Source of the DNA: Spartinivicinus ruber
GTDB lineage: Bacteria > Pseudomonadota > Gammaproteobacteria > Pseudomonadales > Zooshikellaceae
Assembly: GCF_011009015.1 (NCBI RefSeq)
Contig: NZ_CP048878.1
Span: forward strand, 6,233,001-6,297,000
Direction of reading: 5' to 3'
DNA length: 64,000 nt
In this document: positions 1 to 8,295 of the stretch, in pieces
Layout: every line of letters begins with the position of its first letter
Position numbering within the stretch: the first letter of the stretch is position 1
Translations under genes and position numbers: made by a program
The notes under the pieces: model-generated
The model's database searches: none
The model's input: the letters and a program-made list of their open reading frames with translations, nothing else
Told to the model about the DNA's origin: nothing

Positions 1-1
1 G

Positions 2-988
2 CAAGTAACTCATGGCAATGTCTGTAATATTATTTTAACTGAGCCTGGTAATTTGGGAATTAAACCAGGAATGAAAGTAGCGCAAATTCTCAGTATTGCC
101 TTTGATATGGCTGCGTGGGAAATACTAGGGTGTTTAACCCACGGCGCAACATTAGTAATTCGAGGGAAAAATATTCAACAAGCGGTACAGCAAGCAGATG
201 TAGTAATTGCAACACCTTCAGTGCTTGGCTCTCTAGACGTTGCCCAGTGTCATAATGTGAAAGTTGTGGCTGTTGCGGGTGAGCCCTGCCCTAAACCGTT
301 GGCAGATAAATGGGCTGCTTTTTGCAAATTCCATAACTCCTGCGGACCAACTGAAACCACAATAGTTAATACCGTACAGCATTATCATAAGGACTCTAAA
401 GCGCTTACCATTGGTAAACCGACCCCAAATAATACCGTGTACATTCTTGATAACAATATGCAACCCTGCGCAATTGGCGAAGTAGGAGAAATGTGGGCTG
501 GTGGAGATTGTGTTACAGCAGGCTATTTAGATAACCCAGAATTAAATAAAGAACGTTATGCTCCAGACCCTTTTCTTGGTAATGGACAAATAATGTTTCG
601 CACTCGAGACCTTGGTCGATGGACCAAAAATGGTGAGCTGGAGCATTTCGGTAGAGTTGATGATCAAGTCAAAATTCGCGGTTTTCGAGTTGAACTTGAC
701 TCTGTATCAGCAGTTTTGGAAAAGGTACCCAGTTGCACCCAAGCCGTTACATTAAAACTGGATTGCCGTCATCTGGTTGCTTTTGTTAGCCCACAAAGTG
801 TTGATACAGAAGCAGCAAAACTAGTGATTGCAGATTCCCTTCCTTACTATTGCGTACCATCCATGATTTTCGCAATTGATAAGTTACCTAAAACCAGTCG
901 AGGCAAAGTAGATAAAAGAGAGTTGCTGAAAATTGCCCAACAACATCACGACCAGCAACAACCAGAAATGATAAAGGAGACATCATAA
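2..988 (+). CDS. AMP-binding (adenylate-forming) enzyme, 5' end outside window
   Basis: The frame is open from base 2, so the gene begins left of the window; an internal TTG at 53 is not the real start. The visible part starts just after the A3 core with VTHGN and runs through A4 (FDMAAWEI), A5 (CGPTETT), A6 (GEVGEMWAGG), A7 (RTRDLGRW), A8 (GRVDDQVKIRGFRVEL) and A10 (TSRGKVDKREL). Such domains activate a carboxylate as an acyl- or aminoacyl-AMP. The protein ends about 20 residues after A10, so no carrier domain follows on the C-terminal side. The stop codon overlaps the next ATG (TAATG), with AAAGGAGA as the next gene's ribosome site, so the two are translationally coupled. The substrate cannot be read from the fragment. 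Confidence 0.9.
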   Translation, partial: QVTHGNVCNIILTEPGNLGIKPGMKVAQILSIAFDMAAWEILGCLTHGATLVIRGKNIQQAVQQADVVIATPSVLGSLDVAQCHNVKVVAVAGEPCPKPLADKWAAFCKFHNSCGPTETTIVNTVQHYHKDSKALTIGKPTPNNTVYILDNNMQPCAIGEVGEMWAGGDCVTAGYLDNPELNKERYAPDPFLGNGQIMFRTRDLGRWTKNGELEHFGRVDDQVKIRGFRVELDSVSAVLEKVPSCTQAVTLKLDCRHLVAFVSPQSVDTEAAKLVIADSLPYYCVPSMIFAIDKLPKTSRGKVDKRELLKIAQQHHDQQQPEMIKETS

Positions 989-2526
989 TGGGTAACGTTG
1001 CAAGCTTAAAAAGCTCAGTAACAGAGCAAGCTACAATAGTAGAACAAGCAAACAACAAAAATCAAACTAAGCAGACAGCTAAGAGCAAAAACACATCTAA
1101 ACCAATAACAAGCCAACAGCCATTAAAAAAACAATCAACAAAACCAGTTAATAAAAAAATAAAACCGGCTAATCAGCCGGTAGATGCATCAAAGATTAAG
1201 TTACCCAGTGTAAAACTACCTAAAGAAAAAAGGTTATTGCAACGTCTGGGTAAGCACGAAAAATTAATGCACTACAACCGTCTTGTTTATTTAGTGGCAT
1301 TAGTTAACTTAAGTTTGCTTTTATTGGGTATGTTCCAATATAACTGGTGGACTGCTGAAGGGGTTGCACTTGGTGGAATATCCAATATAGTGGTTATTAA
1401 CATGTCAATTGCCATCATAATGCGCCAGCAATATGTTATTAATTTTTTGTTCTGGCTTGCAACCCGAGCACCTACGAGCTGGCCATTATCCATTCGCTGG
1501 ACACTGGGCAAAATTTATCACTTTGGTGGCTTACATAGCGGTTGTGCTGTTGCTGCTACTATTTGGTTCGCTGCTTTTGCTGGTTCCATCACTTATCAAT
1601 TTACAAGTAATCTACCAGGAATATCGCTCGGAACAGTTGTTATTACCTATGTTTTATTAGCACTATTAATGTTAATCGTAGTGATGGCTTTACCTAGCAA
1701 TCGTGCTCGTTTTCATAATAACTTTGAGCTAATCCACCGCTTTGGAGGCTGGACTGCGCTACTGCTATTTTGGATGCAAACAGTCATTTTTGTTAACGAC
1801 CAAAAGAGGGATAACACATTAGCGGATACTTTATTTACCAGTGTTGGTTTTTGGCTGTTAATTGCAGTGACAATTAGCATTGTTATTCCCTGGTTACGAT
1901 TAAAAAAAGTGCCTGTCGAAATTGTTACCCCTTCATCCCATGTTGCATTGGCGCGCTTTAATTATGGTGTAACGCCATTTCCTGGATCATCTATGGCAAT
2001 TAGTTTAAATCCACTTGCCGAGTGGCACGCCTTTGCCAATGTACCCAAACCCGGTGAAAAAGGATATCGCTTAACTATTTCGAGAGCAGGTGATTGGACT
2101 GGTGCATTTATTGATAGCCCTCCAAGTCATGTATGGGTAAAAGGTATTCCTACAGCAGGTGTTGCCAACATTGAAAAACTGTTTAAACGAGTTGTTTATG
2201 TAGCAACAGGTAGTGGAATAGGCCCTTGCCTACCTCATTTATTGGCCCAAGAAGTTCCTGCTCATTTAGTTTGGTCAACAAGAAGCCCTCGTAAAACTTA
2301 CGGAGATGCTTTAGTCGATGAAATCTTAGCAGCAGAGCCTAATGCTACTATTTGGGACACTACTGAAAGTGGTAAACCAGATATGGTTAAACTGGCTTAT
2401 TTAGCCTATCGCTATTTTAATGCCGAAGCGGTTATTTGTATTTCAAATCAGAAATTAACTTATGAAGTTGTCCATGGCTTAGAAATTCGAGGAATTCCTG
2501 CATATGGTGCTATTTGGGATTCATAA
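988..2526 (+). CDS. TmpA/TmpL-type membrane flavoprotein
   Basis: 512 residues. The first ~90 are a Lys/Gln/Thr-rich low-complexity tail, followed by about six hydrophobic helices (residues ~95-310) and a soluble C-terminal domain. That domain resembles ferredoxin-reductase FAD/NAD(P)-binding folds: RLTISRAGDWTGAFI near residue 365 and the nucleotide-binding VYVATGSGIGPCLPHLL near 410. This matches the fungal TmpA/TmpL membrane flavoproteins; TmpL carries an AMP-binding domain on the same chain. Here that domain is the upstream gene, overlapping by one base. The likely role is transmembrane or membrane-proximal redox chemistry on a substrate activated by the neighbour. Family assignment is from memory of the fold order; the reaction is unknown. 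Confidence 0.75.
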   Translation: MGNVASLKSSVTEQATIVEQANNKNQTKQTAKSKNTSKPITSQQPLKKQSTKPVNKKIKPANQPVDASKIKLPSVKLPKEKRLLQRLGKHEKLMHYNRLVYLVALVNLSLLLLGMFQYNWWTAEGVALGGISNIVVINMSIAIIMRQQYVINFLFWLATRAPTSWPLSIRWTLGKIYHFGGLHSGCAVAATIWFAAFAGSITYQFTSNLPGISLGTVVITYVLLALLMLIVVMALPSNRARFHNNFELIHRFGGWTALLLFWMQTVIFVNDQKRDNTLADTLFTSVGFWLLIAVTISIVIPWLRLKKVPVEIVTPSSHVALARFNYGVTPFPGSSMAISLNPLAEWHAFANVPKPGEKGYRLTISRAGDWTGAFIDSPPSHVWVKGIPTAGVANIEKLFKRVVYVATGSGIGPCLPHLLAQEVPAHLVWSTRSPRKTYGDALVDEILAAEPNATIWDTTESGKPDMVKLAYLAYRYFNAEAVICISNQKLTYEVVHGLEIRGIPAYGAIWDS

Positions 2527-2565
2527 GGAAGTTTTATCTAATAAAAATGATGCAATGAGGAAACT

Positions 2566-3330
2566 ATGAATATTTTAATAGAACGCAAAGGGCGAGTAGT
2601 TATTGTTAAACTGAATCGACCAAAAGCGTTAAATGCGCTGAACTCAGCGATTATGAAAGAAATAGTCACTACTTTACAACCATTAGATCAAGATCCCGAA
2701 ATAGGTTGTTTTATCATAACCGGCTCAGAAAAGGCATTTGCTGCTGGGGCTGATATTAAAGAAATGGTTAACCAATCTTATATGGACATGTTTTATCAAG
2801 ATTTTTTTGCTGCTTGGGATGGTTTCACAGCATTACGCACACCAACAATTGCAGCGGTATCCGGATATGCACTGGGAGGTGGCTGTGAGCTGGCAATGAT
2901 GTGCGACATGATTTTTGCTGCGGAATCCGCTAAATTTGGTCAACCAGAAATCAAACTTGGCGTTATACCTGGGATAGGTGGTTCACAACGATTAACCAAG
3001 TTAGTAGGTAAATCCAAAGCCATGGACATGATTTTAACTGGTAGAATGATAGACGCAGAAGAAGCTGAACGTACTGGATTAGTTGCACGCATTATTCCAG
3101 ATGATAAATTGCTAGATGAAGCTATTGCCGCCGCAGAAACTATCGCTGTTTATGGAAAGCCTGCTGCTATGGTGGCAAAAGAAGCTGTTGATCGTGCTTT
3201 AGAGTTAAGCTTACAAGAAGGTATCTTATTTGAGCGTAGAACTTTTCATGCATTATTTGCAACCGAGGATCAGAAAGAAGGTATGCGAGCTTTTATTGAG
3301 AAAAGGAATCCACAATTTAAAAATAAATAA
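2566..3330 (+). CDS. Enoyl-CoA hydratase/isomerase (crotonase) family protein
   Basis: 254 residues, normal for a single-domain crotonase. The oxyanion-hole segment [12 protein letters not shown] (residues ~57-68) is present, as are both hydratase glutamates, in [15 protein letters not shown] and in [16 protein letters not shown]. It should therefore be a competent syn-hydratase for enoyl-CoA. ATG 2566 follows GAGGAAACT. It lies 39 bp downstream of the TmpA-like gene on the same strand and probably belongs to the same operon, so its substrate may be a special acyl thioester rather than a beta-oxidation intermediate; that part is inference. Confidence 0.88.
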   Translation: MNILIERKGRVVIVKLNRPKALNALNSAIMKEIVTTLQPLDQDPEIGCFIITGSEKAFAAGADIKEMVNQSYMDMFYQDFFAAWDGFTALRTPTIAAVSGYALGGGCELAMMCDMIFAAESAKFGQPEIKLGVIPGIGGSQRLTKLVGKSKAMDMILTGRMIDAEEAERTGLVARIIPDDKLLDEAIAAAETIAVYGKPAAMVAKEAVDRALELSLQEGILFERRTFHALFATEDQKEGMRAFIEKRNPQFKNK

Positions 3331-3417
3331 GTTTTAAGAATAACACTAAAGTAGTGGTAGTTTCCACCATATCATATAAGCTTACCTTAAATTAATTTGC
3401 ACTTTTCGGGGCTTGTT

Positions 3418-4206
3418 ATGAAAAAGTGGCATCAGGCTTTTATTTTTTTATTCTTTCTTCTAACAACCGTTACAAGTGTATTTGCCTGTTCAAAACAACT
3501 TGAGGCTGCATGGAATAAATGGGAGCCTTTTTTTATGACCAAGGATAAAGGCCAACCTGATGGTTTAGATGCTATGATTATGGATCTGCTACTTACTGCA
3601 GCGGGATGTCCGTACAAACTTCAAGAAATTCCTGGACGACGTGCACTGAATTTGGTCAAAGAAGGCAAAATTGATATGGTGACAGCCGCATCAATTACTG
3701 AAGAACGACAAAAATATGGTTATTATTCTGATCCTTATCGACGGGAAGTAATGCTATTAGTTTTCCGCAAAGGAGAATCAAAAAAATATCCTGCCAGTAA
3801 TTTGATGAAGCTATTCAATAAATACGACGTTAAAATTGGAGCTAGTAATGGTGCTTATTATGGCCCTGAGTTTCAAAAAGTGCTTGAAGATAAAAACCTA
3901 AAACAAAAAGTGCACTTGACTTCCAGTCCAGAACAGCGCATGAAGTTACTTGAAGCAGGTAGGTTAACAGCTGTCGTTGATGATCAAGTAGCTGCAACCT
4001 TTTTAACGCGTCAAATGAAACTGGTTGGAAAATTTGAATTTCACCCATTAGTTGTTCACGATAATAGTATTCATTTGCTATTTAGCAAACGTTCTGTTGC
4101 TAAAGAAGATGTAGACCTAATTAATATCGCTTTATTTCGCTTGAAAAAATCATTGGTATATAAATGGGTGTTAAAACATTACACAGATATTACTGCTGAT
4201 AAGTAA
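3418..4206 (+). CDS. Orphan periplasmic substrate-binding protein (SBP_bac_3 type)
   Basis: I chose ATG 3418, preceded by TTCGGGG, over the TTG at 3397: it gives a clean signal peptide (MKKWHQAFIFLFFLLTTVTS, then VFA/CS). The mature part has the family-3 solute-binding layout: a WEPFFMTKDKGQPDGLDAMI segment, GRRALNLVKEGKIDMV, then a hinge and SSPEQRMKLLEAGRLTAVVDD. No permease or ATPase gene is nearby, so it may serve a distant transporter, a sensor, or act alone. The ligand cannot be predicted; amino acids or similar small solutes are usual for the family. Confidence 0.75.
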   Translation: MKKWHQAFIFLFFLLTTVTSVFACSKQLEAAWNKWEPFFMTKDKGQPDGLDAMIMDLLLTAAGCPYKLQEIPGRRALNLVKEGKIDMVTAASITEERQKYGYYSDPYRREVMLLVFRKGESKKYPASNLMKLFNKYDVKIGASNGAYYGPEFQKVLEDKNLKQKVHLTSSPEQRMKLLEAGRLTAVVDDQVAATFLTRQMKLVGKFEFHPLVVHDNSIHLLFSKRSVAKEDVDLINIALFRLKKSLVYKWVLKHYTDITADK

Positions 4207-4229
4207 AAGTCCCCTAATAAAGTTAAAAG

Positions 4230-4985
4230 CTAAAAATACCTATCCACTAATGCATAAAGTACTGCCACGGTTTTTATGTCTAACTGACCATAATAAGACT
4301 CGGGATTGAAATGCATTTGAAATGCATTCACAACCTGTCGCATTTGCTCATCCTCTACACCTGTCAGCTTTATCGGATAACCATAGGCTTTCAGCTTTTG
4401 TTGAACTTCCATTACAGATGGCAGGGTTTTACGAAACTGCTGTTGATAGTATTCAACAGTTTCGGGATTATACCAAGCCCCAACTCCTTCCAAGTATAAG
4501 TGCTGCCATGGAAATTTTGGCCCAGGATCTGCCTTTCTATCTGGAGCAATGTCTGAGTGGCCAACAACACGGGTAGGGGTAATATCGGGGTGACGTTGTA
4601 GTATGTCTTTACACAATAAAATCAACTGTTTGATTTGATCGGTAGGATAATCAGGAAAATCCAAATCTGCTGAGTTAGCCCTTTCCTCTGGCTGATAAAC
4701 AATCTCGATACCAATAGACTGGTCGTTGATATTAACTCTGTCCTCCCAGGCGCTGATGCCAGCATGCCAAGCTCGTTGCGATTCATCTACCAACTTAAAG
4801 GTACGTAAGTCAGGGAAAGGATAGCTAGAATCCTCTAAACAAGGTAGAAGATAGTGAGCGCTCACATTAGTGGTGAGCGCAGCCACTGCCTCGACAAAAT
4901 TAATTGCAGTATAGTGAACCACCAGAAAACGTATACGACTGTTATAACTTAGTGAACGGTAGGAAGAGTCGTCGATAACTAGCAA
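4230..4985 (-). CDS. N-acetylmuramoyl-L-alanine amidase, AmiD-like, with peptidoglycan-binding domain
   Basis: Amidase_2 domain followed by a C-terminal PG_binding_1-like helical domain. Zinc-ligand segments are FLVVHYTAINF (His), VGHSDIAPDRKADPGPKFPW (His and the DxxxKxDPG signature) and VSAHYLLP. The order matches E. coli AmiD. The start is uncertain. The longest frame reaches 5084 but has no ribosome site and an unconvincing N-terminus. The TTG at 4985 has AAAGGGGG just upstream and begins directly before the conserved SYRSLSYNSRIRF. With that start no signal peptide or lipobox is present, unlike AmiD, so the protein may be cytoplasmic (muropeptide recycling) or the true N-terminus may be misread. 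Confidence 0.82.
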   Translation of the reverse strand: MLVIDDSSYRSLSYNSRIRFLVVHYTAINFVEAVAALTTNVSAHYLLPCLEDSSYPFPDLRTFKLVDESQRAWHAGISAWEDRVNINDQSIGIEIVYQPEERANSADLDFPDYPTDQIKQLILLCKDILQRHPDITPTRVVGHSDIAPDRKADPGPKFPWQHLYLEGVGAWYNPETVEYYQQQFRKTLPSVMEVQQKLKAYGYPIKLTGVEDEQMRQVVNAFQMHFNPESYYGQLDIKTVAVLYALVDRYF

Positions 4986-5523
4986 TATGCCCCCTTTGTT
5001 TATTGCTATCACAAGTATCCCCTTGAGTATACAAGGTTGGAGGCTACATAGACCAGTAGTCAAATCCAAGCAAGAGATACACATTTTTAGGTGTAGAAAT
5101 GAAGCGATATATACTCACAGCAAAGAGTATAGGACTGTAAAGACACTTAACTTGTTACTCACTCAATGTAAAATATATGGCTTTTATTAAAGTACACTAT
5201 TTAGCTATAAAAAATGATTTTTTAATAACATTTATGATGATTTAAAGTACAAGTATCAATAGATAATTTTAATTGACCAATCAGTTATACTCACCTGAAT
5301 TATTTTTTTTATAAATGTTTTACTAGAAACCTCATGAATTCAAAACAAATGCTTGATTTAAATGCTTTTTTATTTAAAAGTTATTAATGAATAATATGAG
5401 TTAAATCACATTTTATTAATAATTAGTTAACAAATCAGAAATAAGAACGTTTCCCAATGTTACCGATATAGTGTTTAATTTGTAACACAAGTTTCTTTTA
5501 ATGGCAGGAAGCAGGGTGAATGT
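4986..5523. other. Gene-free AT-rich interval with a dispersed 17-bp repeat
   Basis: No coding region is convincing here. The segment must hold the promoters of the amidase (leftward) and of the 5524 gene (rightward). It contains one copy of a 17-bp sequence (5105-5121) found again at 49353-49369. The rest is A/T-rich with no clear hairpin. Confidence 0.5.
5105..5121 (+). repeat. 17-bp dispersed intergenic repeat, copy 1
   Basis: cgatatatactcacagc, identical to 49353-49369. In both places it lies between genes, is preceded by a ggtg(t)aga/gaga-like stretch and is followed within a few bases by agtata. A weaker relative (gtatatatactca) is at about 58673-58685. Confidence 0.5.
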
Positions 5524-6123
5524 ATGGTTAGCTATACGGACGTCGACAACAAAGACTTAGTATGGGATCTAAATCATATTTTTAATCGCAAAAAGGCAAT
5601 CGACTTTTTTAAACTGATTGCAGATTGCTTTTGCGTGTACAGTCCAACAGTTTCAAAACTGTACTCAAACTATGAGGTTATAACACCAAATAACTACAAC
5701 AGTGGTTTGGTGATACTTCCCAATTTTTATTGCTTTCATGATACTTTCAATCATATTGATGAAAGTGCTATTCGCCCTACTAATATTATGCTCGTGGCGA
5801 ATACAGTGAATAAAACCAAAAAGCTGTATATGGTGCTACCAATTAAGCAACAGCAAAAGATCTACCCTTTAGGCCAAGGCCTAGAAGTGCTTAACAGCTT
5901 CCTTAAGAATAAAGGACATCAGTTCTTGCCTGTATTAGTAAACGGCGACTTGAGAGAGTTTCGTGCCCAAAGCCCTTGCTTGCACTTAAACTTATTAATG
6001 TTGGACAAGCTAGAGAACCTTTCTGAGTTTCAGAAGCAAGACATAGCAGAAACGATCCATAACCGTGTTGATTCACTCTATAATCTGGCTAACCACGTAC
6101 AAGGGCATATGCAAACTGCCTGA
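5524..6123 (+). CDS. Hypothetical protein, 199 aa
   Basis: I do not recognise this protein. It has no signal peptide or membrane segment and reads as a mixed alpha/beta cytoplasmic protein. The middle is hydrophobic-core-like (residues ~55-120) and the C-terminal ~50 residues are helical. ATG 5524 has a GGAAGCAGGG stretch just upstream. It is a single-gene unit closed by a strong terminator at 6158-6186. Codon use looks like that of its neighbours. Confidence 0.7.
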   Translation: MVSYTDVDNKDLVWDLNHIFNRKKAIDFFKLIADCFCVYSPTVSKLYSNYEVITPNNYNSGLVILPNFYCFHDTFNHIDESAIRPTNIMLVANTVNKTKKLYMVLPIKQQQKIYPLGQGLEVLNSFLKNKGHQFLPVLVNGDLREFRAQSPCLHLNLLMLDKLENLSEFQKQDIAETIHNRVDSLYNLANHVQGHMQTA

Positions 6124-6157
6124 TCATAAATAACCTGCCGTTGAAATTTGAACAAAT

Positions 6158-6186
6158 GCCACATAAACCTATGTGGCTTTTTTTTA
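6158..6186 (+). terminator. Rho-independent terminator
   Basis: 8-bp perfect stem gccacata/tatgtggc with a 4-nt loop (aacc), followed by eight T. It lies 35 bp after the stop codon of the 5524 gene. Confidence 0.92.
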
Positions 6187-6353
6187 TCCAGCCAGTGCTC
6201 CTTTCCTAACTACCTATAACTAACACCAAAAAGATCGTGGTTAATAACTAACTTCATAATTGTTAAAGCTCATTTCATTAAAATAAAAAGCTATCAGAAT
6301 CTTTTATAAGATAGAAATTAATAATTGCCTTAACCAGATTTTCGATTAATATA

Positions 6354-6369
6354 CTGTATATAAATACAG
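6354..6369. promoter_or_regulatory. LexA SOS box
   Basis: ctgtatataaatacag matches the gammaproteobacterial LexA consensus CTGT-N8-ACAG with an AT-rich core. It ends 3 bp before the first ATG of the UmuD-like gene. A TTGCCT at 6335-6340 could be the -35 element, with the -10 inside the box (around 6359), so LexA would block polymerase directly. Confidence 0.9.
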
Positions 6370-6384
6370 TATATGGTTATCATC

Positions 6385-6819
6385 ATGCACGTCACTCAGC
6401 TATTTACGGCTAAGCAGATTCAGCCAACAGAGAAAGTACCATTGCTCAGTAATCACTCAGCATTTGGAGACCCATTTCCCATAAACAACCATGCTGAGGC
6501 CAAGATCAATCTTCATGAGTTTATAGTGAAAGATCCATTGGCCACTTTTTTTGTTCAGGTTGAGGGGGAACCTATGCTAGAAGTAAGGATTCGCTCAGGT
6601 GACCTTTTGATGGTGGATCGCTCTTTAACACCTCAAAATGGCAGCACTGTCATTGCAGAGCTAGAAAAAAAAGAGTTAACAGTCAAAGAAATACAACTGA
6701 CTAAAAATAAAGCTTGGCTAATCACTCGCAACCCACAGACTAAACCAATTAATATTACAGGGTATGTAGACAATGTTGTTTGGGGAGTAGTTGTACACCG
6801 TATACACAGTTGTCAATAA
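6385..6819 (+). CDS. UmuD-like S24-family protein with lost catalytic serine and cleavage site
   Basis: Aligns along its length with UmuD. The UmuD self-cleavage site Cys-Gly (QCGFPSP) reads AFGDPFP here. The catalytic-serine motif GDSM reads GEPM, so the Ser is replaced by Pro. The Lys of the Ser/Lys dyad is kept (LTVKEIQL), as are RSGDLLMVDRS and the C-terminal VVWGVVVH. The protein should fold as a UmuD' dimer but cannot autocleave. Two starts are possible: ATG 6373, touching the SOS box, and ATG 6385, used here because its length fits UmuD better. Neither has a clear ribosome site, suggesting a leaderless or very short leader mRNA. No umuC follows; the next gene is unrelated. Expression should be SOS-induced. 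Confidence 0.85.
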   Translation: MHVTQLFTAKQIQPTEKVPLLSNHSAFGDPFPINNHAEAKINLHEFIVKDPLATFFVQVEGEPMLEVRIRSGDLLMVDRSLTPQNGSTVIAELEKKELTVKEIQLTKNKAWLITRNPQTKPINITGYVDNVVWGVVVHRIHSCQ

Positions 6820-6860
6820 AATTAATTAAGAAAATTTTTCTAGTAATTTTTACGGGAATT

Positions 6861-7304
6861 ATGATGGACAAATATTGTCATTACCATTCACACTTTTTTA
6901 TTCACCGTTCACAATTTATCCCTCTATTAGAAGCTTTATGTTATCAGCGTAGTGATATTACCTATGACAACCAACAGCCATTTATCATGGATGAGTTTAA
7001 GCAATCTGGTTTTTCTGTAGAGTTTGATAAAAATGGAAATATTAATCAAATAGTTCTATCTGAAACACCAGAAGGTGACTTGGATGATTTAATCACCCCA
7101 ATAGCCACCTATGTTGAATCAGGCAGTTTTATTGAGTTAATTGTAAATGCCGAAGATAACAAACTAAAAAACTCGATATTAATCGAACGTTGGCAGTTTA
7201 ATGGGCACAGAGCAGTAAAAGAATACTACCCAGTCGTACTTACTCCTGCTTGCTCTACTAAACACTGTAATACACATAACAAACAGATATCAGCCGCTGC
7301 TTAG
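6861..7304 (+). CDS. Hypothetical protein downstream of the UmuD-like gene
   Basis: The longest frame begins at 6780 inside the preceding gene, but ATG 6861 (MMDKYCHYHSHFF) with TACGGGAATT upstream is the likely start, giving 147 residues. It has a His-rich N-terminus (HYHSHFFIH) and a C-terminus with CSTKHCNTHNK, a possible metal-binding cluster. No known family is recognised. It starts 41 bp after the UmuD-like stop with no terminator between, so it is probably co-transcribed under the SOS box. In umuDC operons this is where the polymerase subunit would be; this protein is far too short for that. Confidence 0.6.
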   Translation: MMDKYCHYHSHFFIHRSQFIPLLEALCYQRSDITYDNQQPFIMDEFKQSGFSVEFDKNGNINQIVLSETPEGDLDDLITPIATYVESGSFIELIVNAEDNKLKNSILIERWQFNGHRAVKEYYPVVLTPACSTKHCNTHNKQISAAA

Positions 7305-7331
7305 TCATGGACTATTAGTCGTTTAAAATAG

Positions 7332-8282
7332 TTATTCTACATAAAAAATAGCAAACCATTGCTTGTCATCAACCCAACGTTGAGTACAAGCTAAACCAGC
7401 ACTACTTGCTAGGCTAATGAAGTCTGCAGTTGTATATTTGTAAGAATTTTCAGTATGAATTGATTCATTTTTAGCTAGACGAATTTTTTTGTTATTAATA
7501 GTAATAATCTGGTCGATCAAGCTTACTAGATGCATCTCAATGCGACTTTTTTCATTGTTAAAAAAAGCTTTATGAGAAAATAGTTCAGGGTTAAAATTAG
7601 CATTAACAAGCTTATTTAGATGCAGCAGAGCATTTTTATTAAACTTGGCTGTCACTCCTTGGCTGTCGTTATAAGCTTTATTCAAAATTTCGACTGGCTT
7701 AACTAAGTCTATGCCAATAATTAGAGCACTATCATCACCCAACTGTTGTTTTAGCCTTTGCAAAAATAATTTAGCTTCTTCTGGCTCAAAATTACCTAAA
7801 CTAGAGCCAGGAAAAAAACCTACTTTATGGGTGTACTCGGTATTTGGCAGGCTTAATTGTTGACTGTAGTCTAAACAAGCAGCATGTACTTCTAACCAAG
7901 GATAATCATTAGCCAGCTTTTGTGCTGAATCGAGTAAGTGAGCACGGGATATATCCAATGGCATGTAAGCCTTTGGTTGTACAGCTTCTAACAAAACTCT
8001 GATTTTTTCACTACTACCACTACCATATTCGACTAATAAAGTGTGGTTACCAACTGCCTGAGCAATGGCTTCAGAATATTTTTTTAATATACTGAGTTCA
8101 GTTCTTGTTACATAGTAATCAGGTAATTGGGTAATCCTATCAAATAGTTGAGATCCCACTTTATCATAGAAATATTTTGGTTTTATTCTTTTAGGAGAGG
8201 CAGTTAAATCTTGTAAAATTTCTTCATTGGTATCATTAGCAGCGGCTAAACGATCATAGAAAAAAACAGTATTAGTAGACAT
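7332..8282 (-). CDS. egtD: L-histidine N-alpha-methyltransferase EgtD
   Basis: 316 residues, the usual EgtD length (DUF2260/Methyltransf_33). The opening SPKRIKPKYFYDKVGSQLFD and LPDYYVTRTELSIL are characteristic. LLVEYGSGSSEKIRVLL forms the SAM-binding loop, FFPGSSLGNFEPEEA follows, and the C-terminus has IHTENSYKYT and CTQRWVDDKQWFAIF. It trimethylates histidine to hercynine using three SAM, the first step of ergothioneine synthesis. Its start lies 13 bp after the egtB stop, so the two form one operon. Confidence 0.95.
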   Translation of the reverse strand: MSTNTVFFYDRLAAANDTNEEILQDLTASPKRIKPKYFYDKVGSQLFDRITQLPDYYVTRTELSILKKYSEAIAQAVGNHTLLVEYGSGSSEKIRVLLEAVQPKAYMPLDISRAHLLDSAQKLANDYPWLEVHAACLDYSQQLSLPNTEYTHKVGFFPGSSLGNFEPEEAKLFLQRLKQQLGDDSALIIGIDLVKPVEILNKAYNDSQGVTAKFNKNALLHLNKLVNANFNPELFSHKAFFNNEKSRIEMHLVSLIDQIITINNKKIRLAKNESIHTENSYKYTTADFISLASSAGLACTQRWVDDKQWFAIFYVE

Positions 8283-8295
8283 ATTTTTTAGTCCT

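Noticed and set aside
4311-4576. Plus-strand ORFs opposite the amidase
   Set aside because: They are antisense to a well-supported Amidase_2/PG-binding gene.
6373-6384. ATG 6373 as the definite start of the UmuD-like gene
   Set aside because: It is 3 bp from the SOS box, with no room for a ribosome site; ATG 6385 fits UmuD length better, though leaderless use of 6373 remains possible.
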